Shown: positions 18,401 to 25,959 of the stretch, piece by piece
Layout of the letters: the number at the start of each line of letters is the position of its first letter
Numbering within the stretch: position 1 is the first letter of the stretch
Source: SZUA-547 sp963669265
Lineage (GTDB): Bacteria; Pseudomonadota; Alphaproteobacteria; Rhodobacterales; Rhodobacteraceae
Direction: 5' to 3'
Assembly: GCA_963669265.1 (NCBI GenBank)
Contig: OY769916.1
Location: forward strand, 1,798,001 to 1,862,000
DNA: 64,000 nucleotides
Notes under the pieces: model-generated
Databases searched by the model: none
The model's input: only the letters and a program-made list of their open reading frames with translations
Told to the model about the DNA's origin: nothing
Made by a program: the position numbers and the translations under genes

Positions 18401-21400
18401 CCCTCCGGCGCGCCATTGTCGCCATCCGGATCAGCGCCGTCATCCGCGCTCTCGTCCAGAACAAGCATGCCGAGGCTGTCAGCAGCAGCGCCGACCGTCG
18501 GCCCGTCATCCTCGATCTTGAAGTTGTCGTCGGAGACGTCGATCGAACGCACCTCCTGATCGCCGTCGGCGTCCGTCACCGTGCGCACCACCTCAAGCGT
18601 GGCGCTTCCCGCCACGGACAACGCCGCAGCGTCGTCATCGCTGCCGGTGCCGCCATGCCAGATATTGGCGTTGACCGGATCCAGAAGCGTAAAGGTCAGA
18701 TCGCCGTTCTGAGCGATGGTGATCGTGAAGTAATCCGTGCCGCCGGCCGAACCGGTGATCGTCGTCGAATTGGTCTGCGTCAGCAGGATCTCAGCGCCCT
18801 GGCCGTTCGCCTGACCCGCATCGAGCGCATAGATGCCAGAACCAACGCCATTGGCCGACAGATCCAGAGAGTAGACGTCCGAACCCGCGCCATCCGCACC
18901 GAAGTCCGCCGCGCCGCCAAGCGCCGTCACCACATTGAGCGACGCCGAGAACGTGCCCTCCGGCGCGCCATTGTCGCCATCCGGATCAGCGCCGTCATCC
19001 GCGCTCTCGTCCAGAACAAGCATGCCGAGGCTGTCAGCAGCAGCGCCGATATTCGGGCTGTCGTCATCCACATCGATGTCAAAGGACGCGGTGCCGGTAT
19101 TGCCCAGGTTGTCAGTCGCCAGCGCATTGAAAGTCAGAAGGATGTTGTTCTCGAACGATGTGCCAGCTGGCGGCGCATCGTGCTCCAGCGCTTCCTCCAG
19201 CGCGAACGTGTCGTCCCCGCCGTCGATTGTCAGCGTCGCGACCAGATCGCCGCCGCCAGGTGTCGCACTGGTGCGCAACTCTCCAGTGCCGGCACCCGTG
19301 GTCGCATTGCTGCTGTCCGACCAGTGCCAGAACACCTGAGCGCCATCCGCCGTCGCCAGACCCGTAACCGCCTGACCGCTCGAGAACGTATTGCCATCGA
19401 ATGTCAGTGTGATGTCGACCGAAGCGAGATCCGAGTCTGTGACGTCCAGCAGTTGCTGAACGGTTGTGTCTGAGTTCGGCCCATCCGGATCATCATCACC
19501 GGCCGCATTGTCATCGGCGTCGTCGTCCAGGCCGTCCTCGTCTACCTTACCGTCATTGGCGACTAGGGTCGGCGCGCCATTACGGATCGTGATCGTCAGC
19601 GTGGCGTCGTCGATATCTCCGTCGCCATCCGTCACCTCATAGGTGAAGACGTCATCAACCGAGGCCAACTGTCCGAAGTCGATGCCTTCAATCGGATCGT
19701 AGGAGTAGTCTCCGTTGGCGTAGATCGTCAGCGCGCCATACTGGCCGTTGATCGTCACGTTGCCGCTGTTCAGCTGAGTCTCGCTGTCGCCACCCGGATT
19801 GTTTGACGCGATCGAAATCACCTCTCCGGTGCCGTCGACTCCGAATACGTCCGCGGTGCCGTCGGTCAGATTCGACGGATTGTCGTCGCCGACGCCATTG
19901 TCGCCGCTGACCACACCCGTGACCACATTGCCCGTCGCAACCGCCGCGGGACCAGTCTCCGTCGAGTCCACGTCGTCATTCGCCTGCAGACCGTCGTCTT
20001 CAAACTTGATGAGCGAGCCGAGCTCAATCTCGTCGCTGGCGACATCGCCGTCGCCATCCGTCAGATCAACCTTCAGACCGATCAGGCCAGAGGGCATGAC
20101 CTCCGGGCTGGTTGACTCGTCGAAATCCGCCGGGTCGTCATGCTGGAGCGCGCGCAGCTGCGTGACCGTCACTGTACCGGTATCGGGATTGATCGAGATC
20201 GTGAAGACAATCGCGTCCGCGCCATTGTTCTCGGCATCGGTCGCGTCCGTTCCGTGCTTAGCGGTGATCACGGTGCCGTCGCCGTTGATGAACAGGAAGA
20301 CGCCTTCCGCCGTCGCGGTGTCGACTAGCGTGCTGTCCGCGTCGCCCAGAGTCAGAGAGAACACGCGGCTCGCCTCGCCATCGGTACCGGCGTCGAACGT
20401 GTTGCCGTTCGTCAGCTCATCCAGGCTGACCGTGTTGGTCGCCAGCGGATCGCCGTCATTGTCGTCATCACCGCCATCGACTGTCTCATCCAAAACGATC
20501 ATCGCGCTGGTGTCGGCGACCAGATCCACGACCGGTCCGTCATCATCGAAGGAGAACGCGTCGCCGCCATCCTGGCTGTCTTCGCTGATCAGCGTGACGT
20601 CATGCGAGCCCGTGACCGAGTCGTCATCATTGTCGGTCAGCGTCACATCCAGACGCAGCGAAACCGTGACCGGCTCGCCACTGCTGTCGACCAAGCTGAG
20701 AATCGCCTCGGTGTCGAACGCGTTTCCGTCCGCGCCGTGGTCGAGCGCAAGGAACTGCTCAACGGTCAGCGATTCGTCGCCAAGAATATCAGCAGCGCCT
20801 TCATTCAGCTTGATGGTGAAGGCCAACGGTCCGGCTGGATCGTTACCAACCCGGCCTGAGATCACGTTGTCGGTGACGAATAGATAGATCGCCGCATCGG
20901 CGTAGGGCGCGCCCGGATTGCCGCCCGGCGCCGGCTGAGTCGCCGACAGCGTGGTCTGCAGACCAGTTCCCGCGCCGCCCGTAGGCGTCGAAGACACGAA
21001 GCTGAAATCATAGTCGACGGATTTCTGGCCGTCAGTGCCCGCGTCCAGCGCGCCGACATTGAACAGACCGGCGATGTCGCCTGGATTATTCGCGTCGCCC
21101 GCGGCGACAGTCAGGCTGCCGATGGCGTTCACGCCATCCGGAGTATCGGTGCCCGTGTCGTCGGTATTGCCATTGTCGTCCTGCGCGGCGTCAGCCGAGC
21201 TATAGGTGTCGTCGCCAGAAGGCGCGTCGGTCGTCTCGTCCAGATTCAGCGAGATCGTGCCCGTTCCGGCGCCAACGCCGTCATCTTCGCCGTCAACATC
21301 GCCAATGACCGGCCCGTCGTCTTCAAACTTGATGAGTCCTTCGACTTCGCCGCCGTCACCGACCTCGCCCGCAATCTCATATAGCGCGGTGTCGCTAGCG

Positions 21401-24400
21401 ACGTCCGAGTCGCCATCCGTCGCGGTGGCCGAGTACTCGATCGACAGGCCGTCAATCAGGATATCGTCGCTCGCTGCGCCCACGATGCCGAGAGTCGCAA
21501 CCGAGTCGAAATCATTGTTGTCCGTGTGCTCTATCGGCAGAACCTGCTCAATCACCAGTTCGTTGTTACCGTCCAGATAAATGCGGAGCGCAACGAAGCC
21601 ATCGGCGGTCTTTCCGATTAGCCCACCGGTGTTGGCGTCCTCGGTCAAGATGACCGTGCGGTCACCCGTCACGCCGCTGAGGGCAGTGACGGTCAGGTTG
21701 GTCAGAACGCCTCCGGGAGGAGTATCGACCGGCTCCCCATTGGAGGTAAAGACGAGATCAAAGGATACATCCGGCGAGCCGCTCGCCGGGCCGTCCGAAC
21801 CGTGGTCGACTGTATTTTCGAAGAGATCGGCCACAGAATCCACTGTGGTGGGATCGTCGTCGCCATCTCCGCCGCCGGTCGTGACCACGCCGAAATGCTG
21901 GGCGTCGTCGTCCGTGCTGACAACCGGAGCGTTGACGCCGTTCACATCGTCATCGGTTCCGTTATTGTCGATTCCCGATCCGTCCGGATCGTTGCCGATC
22001 GACTCGTCCAAGACCTGCATCTCGAGCTCGGTCTCGACCGATTCCGTCTCAGACCCTCCGCCGATCTCGACCTCGGTGCGAGAGGCGTCAACGATAGGCC
22101 CATCGTCGTTGAAGTCGAAGAAGGAGTTCGCGCCATCGCCCGGCTGCGTGACAAGGTCGATCGTGTCGGACGCGTCGTCGGTGTCTTCGTCGCTGTCCTC
22201 GACAATGATGCTGCCGTGAAGCTGAACGACGCCTTCGGCGCCATCGCCTAGGAACAGCGAGACGACCTCGTCGAAGAGATCATTTTCGGCGCCATCTTCC
22301 GTACCGCCGCCGAAGGAAAGATCATGGTCGATCGCCTCGAACTGCGTCAGGCGCAGCTGATAGTTCACACCATCGCCGGCATCGATATCGACGATCTCGA
22401 TCGTAAAAATGACGGTGTTGCCAACGACGCCGCTCAGAACCTTGCCGTCGCCGCTGATTTCCAGCGTGACCGCGCCCAGACCAGTGGCGAATAGGCTGGT
22501 CGGAATGCCGCCCGGAGGAACGTCGGCGGAGTAGACGAAACTGACGTCGATGATGTCGTCTTCGCCCTGCTTGTCCGAGCCATAATCGCGGTCAAAATTG
22601 AACAAGCCGGCGAGGCCCGGATCGGTCTCGGTGCCTTCAACGGAAGTCTCGACGACACCGAGATTCGGGTGGCCGTCTTCATCATCCTCGTTGGGATTAT
22701 TGCCGCCCTCGGTCTCCGCGTTCACCGGGTTGTAACGATCGTCGTTCAGCTCGTCCCCGTCATCATCCTGGGCGTCAGTCGTCTCATCAACCTCAAGGCC
22801 CAAGGCGCGATCGAGAATATCGAGATTGGTCTCGGCGGAAGCGCTGACGATCGGCACGTCATCGGCGAAATTCAGAACCTGTCCAAGCTCGATCGACGCG
22901 CTTGTCTCTGAACCATCATTATCCTGAACGGTGATGACAACTTTGAGAATCTCATTCTCAAGAGTGATCACTTCACCCTCGCCCGCATCCTCATCATGCT
23001 GCAACGCACGGTATTGGACGGCGACGAAGACGTCGTTCGACGGATCGCCATCGTCGACAGGGATGACGCGGATGGCGAAGACCGTGATTTCTTCACCGTT
23101 GTCATTGATGACGCCACGCACGTCGCCATTGGCGTCCTTGACCAGCGAGATCGGCAGGCCAGTCTGCGAGTCGCGAAGATTGGTCGCGACATTGCCAAAG
23201 ACTTCAAAGTCGACGCTGATTTCCTTGATGTCGTCGGCGCCGGGAAGGAAGAAGCCGTCGATTTCGAAATCGAGCACGTCCTTCAACTGGGCCGCGCTGG
23301 CGCCGAGAACCTCTTCGCCCCCAGGCACATCCGCCGCGGCGAGGCCGTTAAACAGAACAGCCGCAGCGACAGGCAAATTGGCGCCGACAACGTTGAAATC
23401 TTCATCATTAACGCTGTCGCCGCCCACAGCCTCGTCGATCAGACGCTCGCCCAGATCATTGCCCAGAACGAGGATCGGCGCGTCGTCGATGACCTCGATA
23501 CCGAAACTAGCAGAGATGGAATCGCCGTCCGGATCGGTAACCGTCGCGGTGAAGTTGTCCATGATGCTGCCGCCGCCGTCGATCAGGACGTTATCCAGCA
23601 GCTCGTATTCCCAGCTGTACTCGCCATTGTTCTCAATGACGGTCAGCTTGCCGAGGATGCCCTCGGGATTGTCCGCATCGACGGCCGCAGGATGCGTGGT
23701 CATGACCGTGCCGCCATTCGTGACGTCGACGCCGTTCACCACGAACTTGGCGATGCCGTCCGGCGAGTCGATGTCGAAGTCGCCCGACGCAAACTCCAAG
23801 GTGCTCGCGTTGACCGGATCCGCGCCCGGCTCCATGCGCGCCAGCGCCTCGCCGGTGCCCGGCGGGCTGCGCTCAGGCAGACCAGCTTCCGAGACCTGGC
23901 CAGAAGCCACATCGAATTGCGGGAATTCGTCTGGCGGAAAACGCTCCGGATCGGGCGACCCATCGGTCGGCGGGTTTATCGTGACCGCGATGGTCGGAAG
24001 CTCGTTATCCTCCTCGAACACTTCCTCGATGATCTCGTTTTCCGGGATCGGGAAGCCAAGGAGCGTCGGGTCGAGCAGCTCGCGCTCCTCGATGCCCGGG
24101 CCGATATCGCCCTGGGCGATCGGGTTCAACGCGCCGCCCGAGGACTCAGACTCGCTGCCCACAGGCGGCTGATCGCCGTCCTCGCCCGGCGCCGCCGGAG
24201 AGGTCTGGGAGTCGGACTCGAACACCTGAGCAGCCACGGCGATCTCGCTCAGCGGCACGGGGACGCCGCCGATATTGATGACCGCCGGGCTGTTCGCGCC
24301 GCCGGTGACGACCACCGCCGAACCATCCGGCTGGATGAAGTAGATGTCGTCGCCGACGATAATGGGATTGGTGATGTCCGTGCCTTCCGGCAGATCGATC

Positions 24401-24837
24401 GAGGTCGCGTCCGTCGCATCGACCACCGCCGCCACATCGAAAGCCGGCGTATTCTCAGCCGCTTCAACCGGGGGAACATCCGATGTCGCCGCATCGCCCG
24501 CCTGCCCGGTCGCCGCGCCGCGCAAATCATCCAGAGAGACCACCTGACCGTCGACGCTGACGGAGCCGTCCGCGCTGGCGCCGCCAACCAGCAGGACCGC
24601 AGAACCGTCAGATTGAATCAACGCAAGATCCTCGCCCGCGAACACGACCGTGCCGATCGAGGTTCCGGCCGGAAGCTCTGTCACGCCGCCGCCGCTGACG
24701 TCGATGCTGGAAGCCACTTGCAAAGCCGACGTGGGGTCGACGGCCGCCGTGGCCTGCGCCAGGCGTACGCCCTGCGTGTCCTCAGCTCCATCGATCGAAG
24801 CATTGCTCTCAAAATCGGCGTCAGTGATGCGGTCCAT
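12415..24837 (-). CDS. Giant RTX/T1SS adhesin with tandem repeats, VWA domain and C-terminal RTX motifs
   Basis: The 4140-residue, very acidic product has the layout of a type I-secreted biofilm adhesin. The N-terminus (residues 1-250) is a LapA/BapA-like retention region with SDGSAVLLVGG and PDGSAVVVTGG motifs. Many T1SS-143/DUF5801-like repeats follow, each ending in F.DDGP and containing DADGD. Six near-identical 185-residue units occupy about 1931-3040. A VWA domain with the MIDAS motif LDTSGSMSD lies near 3650. RTX nonapeptides (GGAGDDLIFG, GGEGDDTIFGQEGDD) are near 3920-4030, followed by a C-terminal secretion signal region. Calcium should fold the RTX part outside the cell. The start has GGAGAG upstream. 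The type I exporter and any LapD/LapG system are not in the window. Confidence 0.95.
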   Translation of the reverse strand: MDRITDADFESNASIDGAEDTQGVRLAQATAAVDPTSALQVASSIDVSGGGVTELPAGTSIGTVVFAGEDLALIQSDGSAVLLVGGASADGSVSVDGQVVSLDDLRGAATGQAGDAATSDVPPVEAAENTPAFDVAAVVDATDATSIDLPEGTDITNPIIVGDDIYFIQPDGSAVVVTGGANSPAVINIGGVPVPLSEIAVAAQVFESDSQTSPAAPGEDGDQPPVGSESESSGGALNPIAQGDIGPGIEERELLDPTLLGFPIPENEIIEEVFEEDNELPTIAVTINPPTDGSPDPERFPPDEFPQFDVASGQVSEAGLPERSPPGTGEALARMEPGADPVNASTLEFASGDFDIDSPDGIAKFVVNGVDVTNGGTVMTTHPAAVDADNPEGILGKLTVIENNGEYSWEYELLDNVLIDGGGSIMDNFTATVTDPDGDSISASFGIEVIDDAPILVLGNDLGERLIDEAVGGDSVNDEDFNVVGANLPVAAAVLFNGLAAADVPGGEEVLGASAAQLKDVLDFEIDGFFLPGADDIKEISVDFEVFGNVATNLRDSQTGLPISLVKDANGDVRGVINDNGEEITVFAIRVIPVDDGDPSNDVFVAVQYRALQHDEDAGEGEVITLENEILKVVITVQDNDGSETSASIELGQVLNFADDVPIVSASAETNLDILDRALGLEVDETTDAQDDDGDELNDDRYNPVNAETEGGNNPNEDDEDGHPNLGVVETSVEGTETDPGLAGLFNFDRDYGSDKQGEDDIIDVSFVYSADVPPGGIPTSLFATGLGAVTLEISGDGKVLSGVVGNTVIFTIEIVDIDAGDGVNYQLRLTQFEAIDHDLSFGGGTEDGAENDLFDEVVSLFLGDGAEGVVQLHGSIIVEDSDEDTDDASDTIDLVTQPGDGANSFFDFNDDGPIVDASRTEVEIGGGSETESVETELEMQVLDESIGNDPDGSGIDNNGTDDDVNGVNAPVVSTDDDAQHFGVVTTGGGDGDDDPTTVDSVADLFENTVDHGSDGPASGSPDVSFDLVFTSNGEPVDTPPGGVLTNLTVTALSGVTGDRTVILTEDANTGGLIGKTADGFVALRIYLDGNNELVIEQVLPIEHTDNNDFDSVATLGIVGAASDDILIDGLSIEYSATATDGDSDVASDTALYEIAGEVGDGGEVEGLIKFEDDGPVIGDVDGEDDGVGAGTGTISLNLDETTDAPSGDDTYSSADAAQDDNGNTDDTGTDTPDGVNAIGSLTVAAGDANNPGDIAGLFNVGALDAGTDGQKSVDYDFSFVSSTPTGGAGTGLQTTLSATQPAPGGNPGAPYADAAIYLFVTDNVISGRVGNDPAGPLAFTIKLNEGAADILGDESLTVEQFLALDHGADGNAFDTEAILSLVDSSGEPVTVSLRLDVTLTDNDDDSVTGSHDVTLISEDSQDGGDAFSFDDDGPVVDLVADTSAMIVLDETVDGGDDDNDGDPLATNTVSLDELTNGNTFDAGTDGEASRVFSLTLGDADSTLVDTATAEGVFLFINGDGTVITAKHGTDATDAENNGADAIVFTISINPDTGTVTVTQLRALQHDDPADFDESTSPEVMPSGLIGLKVDLTDGDGDVASDEIELGSLIKFEDDGLQANDDVDSTETGPAAVATGNVVTGVVSGDNGVGDDNPSNLTDGTADVFGVDGTGEVISIASNNPGGDSETQLNSGNVTINGQYGALTIYANGDYSYDPIEGIDFGQLASVDDVFTYEVTDGDGDIDDATLTITIRNGAPTLVANDGKVDEDGLDDDADDNAAGDDDPDGPNSDTTVQQLLDVTDSDLASVDITLTFDGNTFSSGQAVTGLATADGAQVFWHWSDSSNATTGAGTGELRTSATPGGGDLVATLTIDGGDDTFALEEALEHDAPPAGTSFENNILLTFNALATDNLGNTGTASFDIDVDDDSPNIGAAADSLGMLVLDESADDGADPDGDNGAPEGTFSASLNVVTALGGAADFGADGAGSDVYSLDLSANGVGSGIYALDAGQANGQGAEILLTQTNSTTITGSAGGTDYFTITIAQNGDLTFTLLDPVNANIWHGGTGSDDDAAALSVAGSATLEVVRTVTDADGDQEVRSIDVSDDNFKIEDDGPTVGAAADSLGMLVLDESADDGADPDGDNGAPEGTFSASLNVVTALGGAADFGADGAGSDVYSLDLSANGVGSGIYALDAGQANGQGAEILLTQTNSTTITGSAGGTDYFTITIAQNGDLTFTLLDPVNANIWHGGTGSDDDAAALSVAGSATLEVVRTVTDADGDQEVRSIDVSDDNFKIEDDGPTVGAAADSLGMLVLDESADDGADPDGDNGAPEGTFSASLNVVTALGGAADFGADGAGSDVYSLDLSANGVGSGIYALDAGQANGQGAEILLTQTNSTTITGSAGGTDYFTITIAQNGDLTFTLLDPVNANIWHGGTGSDDDAAALSVAGSATLEVVRTVTDADGDQEVRSIDVSDDNFKIEDDGPTVGAAADSLGMLVLDESADDGADPDGDNGAPEGTFSASLNVVTALGGAADFGADGAGSDVYSLDLSANGVGSGIYALDAGQANGQGAEILLTQTNSTTITGSAGGTDYFTITIAQNGDLTFTLLDPVNANIWHGGTGSDDDAAALSVAGSATLEVVRTVTDADGDQEVRSIDVSDDNFKIEDDGPTVGAAADSLGMLVLDESADDGADPDGDNGAPEGTFSASLNVVTALGGAADFGADGAGSDVYSLDLSANGVGSGIYALDAGQANGQGAEILLTQTNSTTITGSAGGTDYFTITIAQNGDLTFTLLDPVNANIWHGGTGSDDDAAALSVAGSATLEVVRTVTDADGDQEVRSIDVSDDNFKIEDDGPTVGAAADSLGMLVLDESADDGADPDGDNGAPEGTFSASLNVVTALGGAADFGADGAGSDVYSLDLSANGVGSGIYALDAGQANGQGAEILLTQTNSTTITGSAGGTDYFTITIAQNGDLTFTLLDPVNANIWHGGTGSDDDAAALSVAGSATLEVVRTVTDADGDQEVRSIDVSDDNFKIEDDGPTVLAGTVSGVVEEEHLVGGNEDEDDAGGLDDDTGGDFNLTTNVFTGNDGNGQSLSNLIDFGADGPGGFSAIDVTGTAAADVKDTTGAQVTSKGEDVVITGFDDSVPGQTTLTATADGRTVFTLTILATGAWTLTLMDQIDHHPVDLADDVEGILGLDLSGLVQAADADGDVVGLDANTFSVTVIDDIPVDFTPEDGGLGNIGGTSATFDLDFAEAVGADEDGSVVFTVEDESAAMTADGNPLLSSGGQLYWYLDDDGATLIASTADPDDTPSQQDIEDGEAFRIEIDAANDTYTVTITDPVFNVETSDFPTTSEVVAGNNAVVIFSEFEGVDLDVLFSSDDGTINTNGTGVGIGNQSIGKGELLSIDFLLDGAFDTVPGSDPDNLVADDFQTVQTITFTSVQNTPNGGDGDIQLQAFDKFGNVVQITEILINGQVLTLDGVTSIPSNRGGDPITGEAVQVNGEWVVILNGIGGGSGNNEDDNDTIGVTVDSGFSSLNVENVGNDAQNDGFDLAFDSITVVSLVDVPVDVPIEGADEDGDTVESEISINFEAPVLVVGRNVDDNDAQTTNHFIPNPNVENDGEIVGGDVGDLLVGDIGGSSLTEKSGNFILMLDTSGSMSDTISAPGDDPTRLEALQEAVNALIDSLAASGAQNVRIHMIEFNNGSAVVGSGTYDLIINGVVQDANVTAAKAAVSALDDGGGTNFESAFQSAIAYANGDLATDPLAGADVNQAFIVSDGVPTKFVTPGDSTDGTGSNTSESNVENSVGHLFGSQYTIDGSGGTFDSTDDPAILRGEANVDGTTGTIATAFEIESIGIDILDGVTTPDELTEQEVLDTILSPIEGAGGSADDITTAQELVDILQDLSAITDLAGVGDDVISGGAGDDLIFGDTPFTDDLADLEGLGTPDASGWVVFQQLEAGLGDGDADPTGVGAGDWSRDDTIAYIKSNASALAAESSGRDGGDDTINGGEGDDTIFGQEGDDIIIGGLGADALSGGSGEDTFVFDADAFADAAGDVFDTIADYTFGEDVIDLQDFSIANGGDIADYVSLNDTGAEVEVIFDATAGDPSDAVKIASLDASVVQIMVQYDESGGASDQTSTITT
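15718..19047 (-). repeat. Six tandem 555-bp repeats within the adhesin gene
   Basis: The word GACCGTCGG or its equivalent boundary recurs at 15718, 16273, 16828, 17383, 17938 and 18493, and the array closes at 19048. This gives exactly 555 bp (185 codons) per unit. By eye the six units match base for base, including synonymous positions. The unit boundary falls between IEDDGPTV and GAAADSLG. Near-perfect nucleotide identity implies recent expansion or ongoing homogenisation, so copy number is likely to vary between strains and to challenge short-read assembly. Confidence 0.95.
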
Positions 24838-24945
24838 AACGATCTCTCCGTAGGTAGCGGAATGGCGAACGCGCGCAGTGAGCGCGTCGGATGTTTCTAA
24901 TTTGGGAGAAATTCGTACAAAATTGATGCTGCGAGGCAGGGCAAA

Positions 24946-24963
24946 TATATACTAGTGTATATA
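24946..24963. promoter_or_regulatory. AT-rich dyad upstream of the adhesin gene
   Basis: The sequence TATATAC-TAGT-GTATATA has perfect 7-bp arms and lies 109 bp before the adhesin ATG. It is a candidate operator or promoter core for the adhesin. No family can be assigned from the sequence. Confidence 0.5.
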
Positions 24964-25571
24964 GCACCTCAATTTGAGGAGGATTCTGAGCTGAGCGAAT
25001 GTTCCGCTAGCCGGCATTCGACTCTTCGAAGATGCGCTTCTGTCGAATTTCGCGTGAAGGAATGGGCTTAGGTTGAGAGCCTAATACTCAGAGTAAACTC
25101 GTAAACTCGAAATTCGAGCGCGGCGCAAATGGACCTAATGTTTTGAACGTCGCCCAAGCGTCTGTCGCATAGCCTGAGTTTCATCAAATGGAGCCGAGTC
25201 GCACGGTGACACATCGCCGGAACCGATTGAAATCGAATTTTAAGATATCTACACGCGCACTATCGAGACATTCTCAAACACCGCCGGGCCAGCCTTGATG
25301 CGATTGGTCTCAATGCACATCGACTCACAGCGAGCATCCGCATCTCGCAGACGACCCTACCCGCGCAACAGCAAGCGTCTACAAGCGCTAACTGATCGGA
25401 GTCCCTCTCACGCCCCCTCTTGGACGTGATCCTCGTTGTGTCCAAGCAAAGCGCTTTCGCACACGAAAGTTTGTGCCTCACTCCGGCCTCTTCGGATGAC
25501 GTCAGTGCGACCCCGCTTGCGCAGATCACATCCGTTCGCCAAAAGGGGACCCACTGTGGGCGGGGTGGAAA
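24964..25571. other. Non-coding region between adhesin and response regulator
   Basis: About 600 bp without a supportable gene separate the divergent adhesin and receiver genes. Together with the dyad to the left it must hold both promoters. It is less GC-rich near the adhesin and GC-rich near the receiver gene. I see no RNA gene or repeat. Confidence 0.6.
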
Positions 25572-25940
25572 ATGGCGAAGATTCTTCTTGTCGAAGATAA
25601 TGAGATGAACCGTGACATGCTCTCGCGTCGATTGACGCGCAAGGGGCATGACGTGATCATTGGCGAAGACGGGCGGCGGGGCGTGGATCTCGCCAACAGC
25701 GAGAGCCCGGACGTCATTCTGATGGATATGAGCCTTCCCGTGATCGACGGGTGGGAGGCGACGCGTCTGATCAAGGCCAACGAAGCGACGCGGCGCATTC
25801 CCGTCATCGCTTTAACGGCGCATGCAATGGCGAGCGACCGCGAGAAGGCGCTTGAGGCCGGTTGCGATGACTATGACACCAAGCCTGTCGAACTGCCGCG
25901 TCTGCTGAGTAAGATCGAGGCGCTAATCGCCGCCGATTAA
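25572..25940 (+). CDS. Single-domain response regulator (CheY/DivK-like receiver)
   Basis: The 122-residue protein is a complete receiver domain with no output domain. It has the acidic pair E8-D9, phospho-acceptor Asp52 in LMDMSLP, Thr82 in ALTAHAM and Lys104 in DTKPVE. Such proteins act as phosphate shuttles or by binding other proteins. The two converging genes to the right encode a REC-adenylate cyclase and a hybrid kinase, which are natural partners, and only 19 bp separate the stop codons of this gene and the cyclase gene. It is divergent from the giant adhesin gene, so a role in surface attachment signalling is possible (inference). Confidence 0.93.
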   Translation: MAKILLVEDNEMNRDMLSRRLTRKGHDVIIGEDGRRGVDLANSESPDVILMDMSLPVIDGWEATRLIKANEATRRIPVIALTAHAMASDREKALEAGCDDYDTKPVELPRLLSKIEALIAAD

Positions 25941-25959
25941 CCCCTTTTAGATTCCGCGC

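Noticed and set aside
15718..19047. Possible CRISPR or satellite array
   Set aside because: The 555-bp in-frame units without unique spacers are protein repeats.
15460..19473. A 1337-codon plus-strand open frame with strong internal repeats
   Set aside because: It is the antisense shadow of the adhesin repeats. Its Arg/Val/Ile-rich translation, lack of a ribosome site and exact 185-residue period all follow from the minus-strand gene.
22996..24900. A 634-codon plus-strand open frame
   Set aside because: It is antisense to the acidic adhesin N-terminal half; the composition is biased and there are no domain features.
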